This document shows positions 22,000 to 33,919 of a stretch of DNA of 64,000 bases, piece by piece (the stretch's first letter is position 1; the number at the start of each line of letters is the position of its first letter). The DNA lies in contig OZ007569.1 of assembly GCA_963931925.1 (NCBI GenBank), positions 4,388,007-4,452,006 on the forward strand, read 5' to 3'. Under the pieces are notes generated by a model, which was given only the letters and a program-made list of their open reading frames with translations, did not search any database and was not told the DNA's origin. The position numbers were made by a program, and so were the translations under genes. This stretch comes from Onchidella celtica (taxonomy: Eukaryota; Mollusca; Gastropoda; Systellommatophora; Onchidiidae).

Positions 22000-23545
22000 A
22001 ATTGCGTTTTACTTTTTCCACTCAGATCGTTATGGAGTAGCGGGCTTTCTTGGAGTTCATCACGCCGATGGGTTGTGACTGTTCAAGTGGGCGGTCCCTG
22101 AGGCACCGTCTTCATGACGTCAATTCGCAGGCGATATGCCCTCACAGAGACATAAAAACAGTTCAGCAAGTTCCCGCGAAAAGGACAGGCTTCTTCGGTC
22201 TTCTGAGGTGCCACTTTAATTCTCGAAAGTCTTCCACTTCTTCATATTTTAAACCTTAAAGTGCCCTGACATTCATTGGATGATCTTGTGTCTGGAAACA
22301 GTCAGGTAAGCCCCAAAAAATAGTTAAAAGATGTTCGCTTGTTTCGCTGCAGGAAAAAAAGGAATTGTAATTCAGACTGTTAATGCAATTTCACGGCAAG
22401 GCCAGTGATTTTGCTTCCACTCTTGAGCTAAATATGGATCCTGAATTCAACACGCCAAAAAGCATTTGATTTGCCTAGACAATGGGAAACAATAGGTCGG
22501 ATTTGAGGAGCATGCTGGTCAAACTCTGACTGTTGTGCTTCATTTAATTTGCCCAAAATATACATTTGGAAGCAGATATAATGTTTCAAGGTGTTCTTTC
22601 CGGAAAGCTAAACACTTGCACTCAGTTATTTTGATATCTTTTTCTGGCGAGTATTTTCTGTGAGGCTTTTGACGATTCAAATAAAATTTTATACCCCAGA
22701 GGTTGCTATCGCCCCATATTTAATTGTGTTTAACCTATTAGAGATGGTGCTGTGGAATGATGAGTGACAACATTGAAGAAACAATTTGATTGTAATGAAA
22801 TTACAGAGAAGTGGTTTCCTGTGCTGGAAATAAATCATGTTTTGGTAAACCAGCAGACACACTGAACATTAAGTAAGTTCAGTGTTATGTCTTTGCAGAT
22901 TCATTCACTTTTCTGTGCCCAGGCTGCCCTCTCCGTACCTTGTTGCATTGTTCGTAAACTTTCCTTTCACAGTATGCACATAACTGACGCGGCCAGGTTA
23001 ATCCTCATATATGCAATTGTACTGCTTCAATCATCTAGTTCTGTAGCCCTGTCTAATTGTGATGCACTACAGTGGCAGATATACAAACGGTCTGTTCGTG
23101 GAGTACAGTGAGACTTTCAGACTTGTAAGATGTATTCGCTACCTTTATGGATTCTCATTTCCGGTACCCCTGTTTATGCCTTTCCTGTCTAGGCAGACGG
23201 CTAAAGGAGACAAAAAGTATCCTCTCAGAATGAATTGGGATTGGTAGGACAATATTATTGTGTTTGGTCCAATATCCCAGAAAGATCTTTACATGGCCAA
23301 TATCAGCTTCCTTTAGAACATAACTTAGCTGTTTGACCTCATGGTGTTAGTCAGTTCTTTTCAGAAGTACAACTTTGCAATACATATTTTGCAAAATTTA
23401 CTGATATATTACTTATAGAGCAGAAACCTTTTCTAAAAATCCATGGACTAATTTACACATGCTGGCTGTCTCCTCTTTTCATCATAGGTATGTCCTAGCC
23501 ATTATTCATTTCTTTTGTTATACTTTCTCCCCCTGCAATACTTGT
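22000..23545 (+). repeat. Segmental duplication, left copy, block 3
   Basis: This aligns with 46435-47970 almost end to end: gcgttttactttttcactcagatcgtt, the CRE/TATA region, the first-exon-like segment, and several hundred bases beyond its donor site (for example ttgattgtaatgaaattacagaga and cacatgctggctgtctcct). Similarity ends at a T/C-rich tract in both copies. Confidence 0.85.
22115..22305 (+). promoter_or_regulatory. Promoter-like module and first exon, left copy
   Basis: A perfect CRE palindrome TGACGTCA (22115-22122) is followed 29 bp on by a degenerate TATA-like box (cataaaa, about 22151). Then comes an exon-like stretch ending at 22305 in the donor CAG|GTAAG. The paralogue at 46550-46762 has an intact TATAAAA. 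No GIMAP coding exon follows in this copy before the Gypsy element, so this copy may be orphaned. That it drives a gene is inference. Confidence 0.5.
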
Positions 23546-23729
23546 TTTATTCAAAAGCCACTTTATCTATTTTATAAAGAAAGTAAATTTTGCTTTACTC
23601 GCTGAAGAAAAACAAAAATCAAGATAATTCAGACATGCCATTTATACTAACCGCTTCATCTTACTATGAATGATTGAGCTAGAGGGTGAATCTAATCGCG
23701 AATCTTCGCGACTGCGCCATCAAAAATTA

Positions 23730-24330
23730 TGAAACTTGGTGTACAGCATCAGTTTTTGACGAAGAGTTACGTGGACACATTCATTTTGAACAAAAAAAAA
23801 TCAGTCTTTATTGTTATTATTTCTATTAAAATTTTTGGAGCCGCAAAAACAGAGACGCATTTTCGACGAGTAGAATCAAAAAGCACAATCGGAAAGTCCG
23901 CCCTTGACCTCCCTTTACACATTGGTGGTCGAAAATCAACGTAATACCATCTGTGTATTTCTGCGTGAAATTGTGTTCTATTTGTCATTGCATCGAATCC
24001 AAACGCCGGTTTAATGTAGCCGAGATCTAGATAAAAAATACTGTTGGGCTTGTTACGTGGAAAATTTCTAAGATCTATCTTTCGCCGGTGGACTAGAACT
24101 GAAAAGTGTGTCCAGAAATTGCGCTATACGACACTGTTTACACATTTCTGGCAGAATGTCAGTTTTATCACATCTGTGCATTCTGGGAGAAATAATGGTA
24201 TAACAAAGTGATCTGTTAGTCTTTGCATCGAATCCAAGTGCCATTATTAATGCGACCTAGATCTTGACAACAAGCAGGACTTGGTACATGGAAAATTTGC
24301 AAGATTTATCTTGCGCGACCCGGCTGGTAT
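23730..24330. repeat. Interspersed repeat, two tandem relatives
   Basis: A segment containing gcatcgaatccaa followed by a gacctagatct-like stretch occurs at about 23990-24045, again at about 24228-24275, and again at about 50263-50310. The upstream (g/a)cgaaaatcaac...atctgt(g)tatttt is shared between about 23928 and 50210. This is an old dispersed repeat without coding potential. Confidence 0.55.
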
Positions 24331-25133
24331 TTTAAAATTTGCAAACTTAAATCTAGTTTTTTAACCTGAATCGGTGAATCCCGTGCATTACTTACCATTC
24401 GCAAAAAATTATTGATCCTGAAATAAAAAGCTTTCGATTTTCTGTCCTACAGTTATTGATTTTTTTTCTTACACAAAGGCGTGGTTTGGAACTATTCAAA
24501 ACATTTATTGACTTTTTTAATGCAACCACCGCAATGTCGTTTGATTTCGTGCATACTCAAAATCGTGCAACCCCTTTTCCTCAGCAGCATCTCCTCTCTA
24601 AAAATGTAACCCCTTAGTTTGGTCCTGTGGGCGGGTCCGGGTGACAGATTCATTGGGCAGATACATCAGTCCGTGACCGTAGGTGTCGCGCATGCGCAGT
24701 ACCCCCTTTGACCCTCCCAGGCCTTACGTTTACCGTTATCGACGCACAGGGAAACTCGAGGAGAGCTACAGAGTGGTGCTCGTTAACCCTATTAGTGGCA
24801 CGTAATTTTCTCTTTCCCATGATAGACTTTTTGGGTGTTGTTGGGGGAGTGTAGTCTTATTACATAGGGAGATAGAGAAAGTACTGAGTTGTGTTCACTG
24901 TTCAGCTCCAGCTTTCTATGTAAAATACTGCGCTCTCCTAACAAGATCCAAAAAACTTCTAACTTTCCCGTTGTTTAGGGGACCATGGCATGTTACAGGG
25001 TAAACTGTATATGAGCAGTGAACACTACTCACTATGATCTCTATAACGGCTTTGTAATTAATTGGCTCGGTCGATTGGCTACACATTACCCAGATGAGGC
25101 TGAATCCAGGTGTCATTCCTACAGTTTTTGACT
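24331..25133. other. Non-coding stretch with a GC-rich patch and NRF1-like site
   Basis: 24640-24780 is richer in CpG than its surroundings and contains CGCGCATGCGCA (24687-24698), a perfect match to the NRF1 consensus seen in animal housekeeping promoters. It lies about 440 bp upstream of the exon-like ORF at 25134. No TATA box is visible. Regulatory function is inferred from the motif only. Confidence 0.35.
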
Positions 25134-25213
25134 ATGGCAAAAAGCAGACCACAAACACAGAAGTTTCAACTGTACAAAAGAAACGATATGTTGAAAGGAA
25201 AGAAAGAAAAGAG
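25134..25213 (+). pseudogene. Possible first coding exon of a gene split by the Gypsy insertion
   Basis: An ATG at 25134 opens 26 codons of a basic peptide (starts MAKSRPQTQKF) and ends at a strong donor, AGAG|GTGAGT (GT at 25214), in phase 2. If the Gypsy element and its target duplication are removed, the next good acceptor (ctacag, exon from 33920) continues the frame without a stop into an acidic segment. Family unknown; the downstream exon resembles a motif I associate with transposase-derived genes. The alternative is a chance ORF next to a chance donor. Confidence 0.35.
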
Positions 25214-25645
25214 GTGAGTCCATGACAAACAGGCTAGATCTAGATCTAGATCTAGTCGGTGTAGATGCAGATCATCAATTTACGTGAAAATCTAGTGAAG
25301 CTTCTAAGCCTAGATTAAAATAAATATTCTCTACCGAATCTAGTAGTTAGAAAAACAGAACAGAGAAGAGTTTGTTCTTATTTCTCCTACCTCCACCCTC
25401 TCCCCACGAATGTTTTAGATTTATTCTTGTGATATGATTGAATAAGTCCAGACGAAACAGCTGTCAATTGTCATTGTGCCTGTGATGTGACCAAATTTAT
25501 GAACTGATTTAATAAATCATTTGCAGACTTTGGTTTAATTAATTTAATTGCTGGTGACAGTTCTTTTTTTTCTGTAATAGCCCCCCCCCCCCCTTTTTTT
25601 TTTTTTAGCTGTATAAGATATGGCACATATAAAAGAAGCAGTCAT

Positions 25646-26716
25646 TGTCACAAATCCCAGACTGGGAGATGTAATAATTATAACAGGACAACAATCACGA
25701 ACGAACACGTAAAGCACTTAACAGAACAACCCATTAGACTCACACATTTATTAAACATAAGATAAAGATAGAAATGCAATGACACACATTATATTACTTA
25801 ATTAAACTGCTGTCCACGGCCTTCTTCCCGTAAGCATACTTCCTCGGGTCCACAACCCGGTAATTACTTCTAAAGACACTTCGGCCTCAGCCTCTCCACT
25901 CAGGGTCTTAATGACACACTAGTATTCTTTCGCACCACAGTCTCTCAATAGCGCCTCCCTATGGCAATAACACCTTAGCCTCCTATAGTACCTCACGTGG
26001 CCATAGCACGTTAATAATTCAATTCACATAAGTATCTCACTCGCACAGTAATACATCCATGTCACAGTAGTACATCTTAATAGCACATTACAATCATATA
26101 TACATCCATGTCTGTGGCCAGACTGCCACGACTCATGTGCTGCGACTGTCCTACACGACAGCGTCCCTCCTGGCCTATGTGTAGCATTCGGCCCTATGCT
26201 GGCCTCTCCCCTGTGCTCACCGTAGGCGGCGCGTCGGCCCGACCCCGGCACCTACAAGAATAACATTACATTGGTATAATACCATACCATTTCTATTCAC
26301 TTCACCCCTCATTACAACTCATGAAGCGTACACACAATAGTCCACCTTCCACTCGCCACACATCCTACGGTAACACACCTCCACCGTAGTACACAATACT
26401 CACTCTCGCTACAAATCCATGAACTTAACTTCCATCATGGTCATAGACGAATATAATACATCAATCATAATAATTATCAATCACCGTTCCACCTACCAGT
26501 CATCACTGGAAAACACATCCCAACATATCACTCTCAGTCACGTCTGTCCCCTGGGACCTTCTAACTTGCAGTGATAGTAGTACAGCGCTCTCGCCTCATG
26601 CAGACCCCCCCCCCCACTCACAACATGCACGCTTTTCATTACCCGTGGGCCGTGGGTTAACTTTACTCTCCCCCTTTCCCCCGCAACTATTGATCCCCGC
26701 TCACTCGCTCGTGACA
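25646..26716 (-). repeat. 3' LTR of Gypsy element
   Basis: 1071 bp from tgtcacaaatccc to ctcgtgaca on the plus strand, with TGTCAC/GTGACA inverted ends. It is nearly identical to 32666-33738; visible differences include aaagc/ataac near 25710 and accgttcc/accgctcc. Confidence 0.93.
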
Positions 26717-26730
26717 TCATCCCCCACCCC
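26717..26730 (-). other. Polypurine tract of Gypsy element
   Basis: On the element strand GGGGTGGGGGATGA directly precedes the 3' LTR. This position and composition fit the primer site for plus-strand DNA synthesis. The rest of 26731-27070 is a non-coding 3' leader. Confidence 0.7.
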
Positions 26731-27070
26731 AAAAAAATTAATGCAATTAATTTCAAATCGGATCAAGATGATTGTCAACGAGTGAGCGTGAGCAATACCT
26801 ACGTAAAAATGACCTACCAATGCCCCTAGCATATATAATACCGAAATCAGGGAAAAATATGGGGATCAATATGCCCTGCACTATGCATATATGTATCACA
26901 TCATCAATAGCTAACTAAACACAATACCTAATGCAGAATCAAAACCAATCAACCTACCAACCATTCTTCATGTAATATTTATAATATCAATATTTTAAAG
27001 TCGACGACTCGTTCACACAGATCCTGTCAATGTTCCCGTCCTCCGATGTATAAGCTCCTGAACTCTTCCC

Positions 27071-30000
27071 CTAGGCTCGACTAAGGTAGTCGGCGATATG
27101 ATTGCTGGTTCCTGGAATTGGTTGAATAACGAAGGTATACGGCTGTAAAGCCAATGCCCATCTAGACAAGCGTGGGCTGGACGAACGATTCTTCGACAAA
27201 AACGTTAGTGGCTTGTGGTCTGTCTGGATACAGAATTCTCGTCCCATGAGATAACGTCCTAATTTCTGGACGGACCACACAATGGCGAGACACTCCCGCT
27301 CTATCACAGATACTTTCTTTCTCTCTGCAATAACTTCCTACTGACATAACATACAGGATGGAACCATTCGTTCTTCTCCTGTAGAAGACAAGCGCCGACA
27401 CCAGAGTCCGACCATCCGTTCTGAGGATAAATTTAGATCGAAAATCGGGTGATATCAGAATGGGTGACGATGATAATGCTGTCACCAAATTATCAAATGC
27501 TGTCTGACATTCAGACGTCCACTGGACCTTATCGGGTTGTCCCTTCTTAGTAAGGTCAGTAAGAGGAGATGACAAGGAGGAAAAATTTGGAATGAACTTT
27601 CTGTAATAATTCAAAATTCCCACTAAGCTTCTGACTTGTTTCTTTGTCTTAGGGATTTGCAACCCTACTAATTTCTCAATTTTTGTTACTTCAGGTCTCT
27701 GAACACCTCTACCCACGATATGTCCTAAGAATACTATCTCTGGACATGCCAAATCCATCTTTGCGGGTTTAGCAGTTAACCAAAAATGACGTAATCGTTT
27801 AAAAATTACTGTTAGTGTCTGAATATGATCAGACCATGTCGACGTATGACAGGCTATATCGTCAAAGAATGACACGACATTAGGTATGTCCTTTAATACC
27901 AGTCTCATTAATCGTGCAAACGTCGCTGGCGCGTTTACCAACCCAAATGGCATGACCTTAAATTGGAATAATCCAATGGGCGTTTGGAAAGCCGTGTATT
28001 GTTTAGACTCCTCAGCAAGAGGGATTTCCCAATAACCTTTCGTTAAATCTATCTTGGAAAACCACGTGGACCCGGCCAATGAAGCTATTAGTTCCTCCTG
28101 AAATGGAATAGGCTCCCTATCGCCTACCGTAATAGTGTTCAATTTTCGAAAATCAATACAGAACCGCACTGATCCACCAAGTTTTTTCACGAGGACGATG
28201 GGTGATGAATACGGCGATGTTGATGGTTCTATCACATCTAACTTCAACATTGACTCAACTTCTTTTATAACTCTCTCTCTGGAAGAAAAAGGCAGCGGAT
28301 AAGGTCAAAGAGATACTGGCTTATCCGAAGTCAACTTTATTTGATGCTGGATCACCGTAGTGCGACCCGGCAAATCTGTAATAACATCCGGGAATGACGC
28401 CAACAGGGTCTTAAGTTCCCTACTCATTGAACTCGTAAGGTCAGAGTTAACTTTTACGTCCCTGTAACCTTGTGTCGGAGTTAACTCCGGCAATTGGATT
28501 TGTACCTCTTCCTGCGCCTCGGTGTCGCTTACGTCACTGTCTAACTGGTCTACGACCCCCATACAAGCAATAGAGAAGACACTCTCCTCTGGTTTCGTCT
28601 GTGCACACAGATACTCTGGTCTCTCATAAAATCTCTGTAGCATATTAACATGGAAAACCTTACTTGATCCATCAATGTGGATAGCGTAATCTACCTTCGA
28701 AACAACTCGCTCAATAACATAAGGACCTTTCCATGTCATCAATAACTTATTATGGTCCGTAGGTAATAACAATAGAACCTTGTCTCCTGGCTTAAAAATT
28801 CTCAGTTTGGATCCTCTATCTTTATAGTCTTTTGCTCTTTTTGAAGCGATACTAGAAGCTTCTTCTGCTATAGTGCGCGCTGAAGATAATCTTTCTCTTA
28901 AATCAACAAGGTACTGAAACACTGAAATTTGCTCATCGTCTCCCGATGATGGCGACGTCATCATGTCCCGAAGAACATCGGTTGGACCCCTAGGACTACG
29001 ACCATACACCATTTCAAAAGGAGAGAATCCTGTTGACTCCTGCCGTACCTCCCTATACGCGAATAACACTGCAGGGATATATCTATCCCAATCCTTAGGG
29101 CGATCAGCAGCTACCTTACGCAGCATCGACTTTAACGTCGAGTTTAGTCTCTCGCACATGCCGTTAGCCTGCGGATGATATGGGGTGGTAGTGATGGGCT
29201 GTATGCTAAATAAGCGAAACAATTCCTTCATCATCTCCGAAGTAAATTGCGCGCCCCTATCAGACAAAATTTGTTCTGGTATTCCTACCCTAGCGAAAAT
29301 TCCAAACAACGCTTCCGCGACTGCCTCCAACGTAATGGTCCGAAGAGGAACCGCCTCTGGCCATCTCGTAGCATTACATATGACCGTTAAGAAAAATCGA
29401 TTCCCCCTATCGGTAGCTGGGTGAATGGGGCCAACAAGGTCTATCGAAACCTTTTTAAACGGTTCCGAAACCGTGGGGATCTTTTGAAGAGGAGCCTGGG
29501 GTGTACGACCCTTATGCGTCGTCTTTTGGCACGCATTGCACGTCTTACAATACACTCGTACATCTCTGTGGATGGATGGCCAGTAAAAATTCTTAAGAAC
29601 CCTTTCTTTGGTTCTAGCTATACCCATATGACCCGCTAATGGGACATCATGTGCCAAATGCAATACTGTTGCGATTAGCAACGCTGGCACAACGACCTGC
29701 TTTAAAACGGAAGCCACCGTAACATAATTACGGAACAGAGTGCCCGCCTGGATAACAAAGGAAGACGACCCGTTCTTATATTTCCTCGTTTTCTCCGTTC
29801 GCGCCTCCCCAAAACATGGACTCAATGATGGATCCTCCTTTTGTAATCTCGCCAAGCGCTCTGGTGTGATATCCAGGTTGACCACTGGCGTTGCCAAAGG
29901 TCTAATCTTACTCCTATCACCTACCTGTCGACGTGTCTCGACTGCGGCACAAAAGTCAATACCTTTTGATTGTGACCATGCCTGCACATTCTCTTCGGAA

Positions 30001-31697
30001 GGGGAAACTACCCGAGATACATTACCAATGATGAGCTGGGTGCCTGGAAAACACCCAACGACTGCCTCGACTTCCCCGCTAAGGAAAGGCGTATCTATCA
30101 CTATCTTTGCCATGGGTAATTTCTCGATGGCACCTGAAAATTGTATGCATGGGACAGTCTCACCTGTAAGCTGTGAATCCCGAATGCAGTCCCTATGCAC
30201 TCTGACAACGGTAGATCCTGTATCTCGTAAAACCGAGACCGGTTCGTCCCCAACAAACCCCGGATAAACCCTAAGACCACCTCCTGTATGACATGAATTT
30301 ATAACGGGGATCTTTCTCCCACAAGGTAAAACACCGGAAGATAATAACTTCTCACAACTGGGACACTTAGAATACTGTCCGCCTCCGTTGTCCGATGTAA
30401 CACATGCGGCCGCATGATGAAATTTATTAGGGGAACATGGAGTGGAGCTACCGTGATTGCCATCCACGTTCGCCGCTATCCTACCTGCAGGACAATTTAC
30501 GCTGATGTGATCTGCTCTTCCGCAGTTCCAACACTTCGCGGCCCTACACTCCGGTGAAAAATGACCCACGCCTCCGCAAGTCCAACATTCCGCTCCCTGT
30601 GTTCCGCTAGACCTGGGTCCCCGTGACCCATCGCGACCGGAACTAAAGTCCCTATGCCGTCGATGATCGGCAAAGGTTACAAACCGCCCTCGGCTATCAC
30701 CGCGACCTAGCCCTCCTGCTCGGTCAAACTTACCGGCTCCATATGCAGGTGATTGATAATACCCCCTACGTTGAACCTGGGCTTGCCCATTATAGGCATC
30801 ACGCTGACGCGACCTGTCTCTACCATATCCTGTCGGCGACCCCTCAACCACGGCGACGTAACCAGCGTCCTGTACGTACGCCCTCGCAACTGGTTTGGAC
30901 GGATGTGCCGTACGGTATGCTTCCGCCAACTTTGACGCCTCCTGCACCGTCGCGGGTTCTTTTTCTTTTAGAAAAGCCACTAAATCTTTATGGCACGACG
31001 CGTACAGCTGGTCACGGATCATTATGTCTTTCAATTTAGCAAAATCTGCTCCAACATGGGACAAGTCCAACCAGTTCGTAAAATACTCTGTCAGTCTCGC
31101 GACGAAGGCAGCAAAGTCCTCCCTGGTATCCGCACGTGCTCGCGTAAACTGCTCCCGGAAATATTCCTCCGTACGCGCAAATCGGCGAAGCAGCAAAGAC
31201 TTCAGCTTATCGTAATCATGCACGTCTTCGCGCTGTAACTCTTTAAAGTACGTTAACGCTCGCCCCTGCAATAAGGATGCCAGGTACGTGGACCATAATT
31301 GCTTATTCTCCCCCCATTGCAGTTGTGGATTTAGCTTGAACTTGTAAAGGAAGGCGTCTATATCGTCCTTCCGGTCGTCGAACGTCGGCAGCTTAATTCT
31401 AACACCACTTTTGTTTTGCCCCTGCCGCTCAACTGTTTCCGTTGGCGCATTCTTCTTGCTTTCTAATTCCGCAATCTTTACTTGCGCTTCTATCTCCTTT
31501 AACTTTAACTCCCTTTCCTGCTCCTTATCCTTAGCCTCTCTCTCCTGTTGCCGCTCTTGAGCCTCTTTTTCTCGCTCTCTATCTTTAGCACGCTCCTCGC
31601 GCAATTCCGCCTGCTGCTCTTTAATCCAGCTATGTAGCTCTACGCCCCCAAGCCCAAGTTCCGTCCCTACTTTCATGAGCTCACGGAGATCCGCCAT
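27071..31697 (-). pseudogene. gag-pol: Gypsy gag-pol polyprotein (gag-PR-IN-RT-RH) with three lesions
   Basis: The first 1130 codons (31697-28305) encode a charged coiled coil, capsid, zinc knuckles (residues 371-384 and 389-402) and protease D-T-G (492-494). They continue with integrase: HHCC zinc finger (H683, H690, C720, C723), DDE triad D753, D813 and E849, and a GPY/F-like module about 965-1025. A TGA at 28305-28307 interrupts the frame, which continues unshifted into RT (28250 down). The RT catalytic motif is FFDD rather than YVDD. Two indels near 27410 and 27310 displace part of RNase H; its C-terminal part ends at 27071. The order PR-IN-RT-RH is directly visible. Gag and pol share one frame, with no gag stop or frameshift signal between them. 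The start matches the paralogous gag at 8008. Confidence 0.92.
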
Positions 31698-32650
31698 TTT
31701 ACGGATTTATTAGTATACAATTTGAAATACAATAACTGTCTATGTACTTACTATAAGCTTATTATAACCGACGTATCCCGAGACCTGAAATTATGCCACT
31801 ACAATAACAAGCACTATTTCCAAATGCAATTCAGAGACACACGTCACTGAACATTTTATAGCATATTCTCTCTAACTAATTCTATGTTTATAAAATGTCT
31901 AGCACTATTAAATAACAAAAGAGAAAAGAAAAGACAAGAATGAGGAAATTCAGAAGAAGGACCACACGGACATCAAAGACAACGAACCAGACTAGGACAA
32001 GCTTCTAAAAAAAACTATAATGGGAAAAAAAATGCAATCTAACTACACCGATTACACTACAAGGTACGAACAAGAACAGAGCCTGAAAAAAAGAACGTAT
32101 CTACAGATAGGTAGAAAGAGGGACCAGAGGATACGTCTTCCTGCAGAAACAGAGAAGATATCGACGCTACAACTAAACAATAACAAAGCCCTAAAGACTG
32201 TTCACCGTGATGAACAAAGTTCCAAGTTTACCACACCTTTTGAAAAGGATAAACTAAGTTCAAGACAGCAAACGAAAACAGCAAAAACAGAGAAAAAGAC
32301 AGATTAAAGGAACAGCCCACAATCCAGGGCACAAAAATTTTGAATTTTACTTAACTTTTACCTCCTGATTTTACTTTTCCCTTTACTCGGAGCTCTGGCT
32401 GCTTGACTCCTTCAGGCTGCACGCACACTCTCTCTGTGAAAATTCAATCACACATTAGTACATATTTATAGTAATACATGCATCAATACATATTCATAAA
32501 TATACATAAATTATACCATCATGAAATTTCCATTCATTCCACGAACAAGGACAACAGCACGAATTCCTGGCACAACAGAAACACAACTAGATATGACGAA
32601 TACACAATGTCAAAATATACCACAGGTAACTAAACGGACGAGTGTCACAG

Positions 32651-32664
32651 CGGACGAGCCCCCA
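32651..32664 (-). other. Primer-binding site, tRNA-Pro type
   Basis: On the element strand TGGGGGCTCGTCCG begins one base inside the 5' LTR. It is complementary to the 3' terminus of tRNA-Pro (CGGACGAGCCC plus CCA), with 14 bases matching. Confidence 0.8.
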
Positions 32665-32665
32665 G

Positions 32666-33738
32666 TGTCACAAATCCCAGACTGGGAGATGTAATAATTA
32701 TAACAGGACAACAATCACGAACGAACACGTATAACACTTAACAGAACAACCCATTAGACTCACACATTTATTAAACATAAGATAAAGATAGAAATGCAAT
32801 GACACACATTATATTACTTAATTAAACTGCTGTCCACGGCCTTCTTCCCGTAAGCATACTTCCTCGGGTCCACAACCCGGTAATTACTTCTAAAGACACT
32901 TCGGCCTCAGCCTCTCCACTCAGGGTCTTAATGACACACTAGTATTCTTTCGCACCACAGTCTCTCAATAGCGCCTCCCTATGGCAATAACACCTTAGCC
33001 TCCTATAGTACCTCACGTGGCCATAGCACGTTAATAATTCAATTCACATAAGTATCTCACTCGCACAGTAATACATCCATGTCACAGTAGTACATCTTAA
33101 TAGCACATTACAATCATATATACATCCATGTCTGTGGCCAGACTGCCACGACTCATGTGCTGCGACTGTCCTACACGACAGCGTCCCTCCTGGCCTATGT
33201 GTAGCATTCGGCCCTATGCTGGCCTCTCCCCTGTGCTCACCGTAGGCGGCGCGTCGGCCCGACCCCGGCACCTACAAGAATAACATTACATTGGTATAAT
33301 ACCATACCATTTCTATTCACTTCACCCCTCATTACAACTCATGAAGCGTACACACAATAGTCCACCTTCCACTCGCCACACATCCTACGGTAACACACCT
33401 CCACCGTAGTACACAATACTCACTCTCGCTACAAATCCATGAACTTAACTTCCATCATGGTCATAGACGAATATAATACATCAATCATAATAATTATCAA
33501 TCACCGCTCCACCTACCAGTCATCACTGGAAAACACATCCCAAAATATCACTCTCAGTCACGTCTGTCCCCTGGGACCTTCTAACTTGCAGTGATAGTAG
33601 TACAGCGCTCTCGCCTCATGCAGACCCCCCCCCCCCCCACTCACAACATGCACGCTTTTCATTACCCGTGGGCCGTGGGTTAACTTTACTCTCCCCTCTT
33701 CCCCCGTAACTATTGATCCCCGCTCACTCGCTCGTGAA
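32666..33738 (-). repeat. 5' LTR of Gypsy element
   Basis: 1073 bp, partner of 25646-26716. The outer end reads ctcgtgaa rather than ctcgtgaca, a one-base loss at the terminus, after which the target duplication gtcat follows. The non-coding leader between it and gag (31698-32650) contains no recognisable gene. Confidence 0.92.
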
Positions 33739-33919
33739 GTCATCTTATGCAAAGTAATCACATACTGTACACTTTCTGAGAGCAAGGGATTTGTTTTGTA
33801 TTATAGACAGCTGACGGTATAAAAAAGCTCAAATACTGAAATGTATGTGTAGGTGTTGCATCATTTTATGGATAATATTCACGCAGGATTGAATTGTATT
33901 GACATTTTTCAATCTACAG

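Larger units (their letters stand above)
25646..33738 (-). mobile_element. Nearly complete Ty3/Gypsy (Gmr1-like) retrotransposon
   Basis: The 8.09-kb element has two LTRs, a tRNA-Pro primer site, one long gag-PR-IN-RT-RH reading frame and a polypurine tract. A 5-bp target duplication gtcat flanks it (25641-25645 and 33739-33743). The integrase lies upstream of the reverse transcriptase, the reverse of ordinary Ty3/Gypsy elements and typical of the Gmr1-like group. By eye the LTRs differ at fewer than ten positions plus a C-run length, so the insertion is recent. Coding lesions are one in-frame stop and two frameshifts, so it is probably not autonomous. No envelope-like ORF is present. Confidence 0.93.

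Noticed and set aside
25229-25257. AGATCT/TAGATC tandem patches (also about 2080, 11056, 13148, 49820 and 50300) as regulatory sites
   Set aside because: They are short, occur in coding, LTR and intergenic DNA alike, and look like a compositional habit of this genome.
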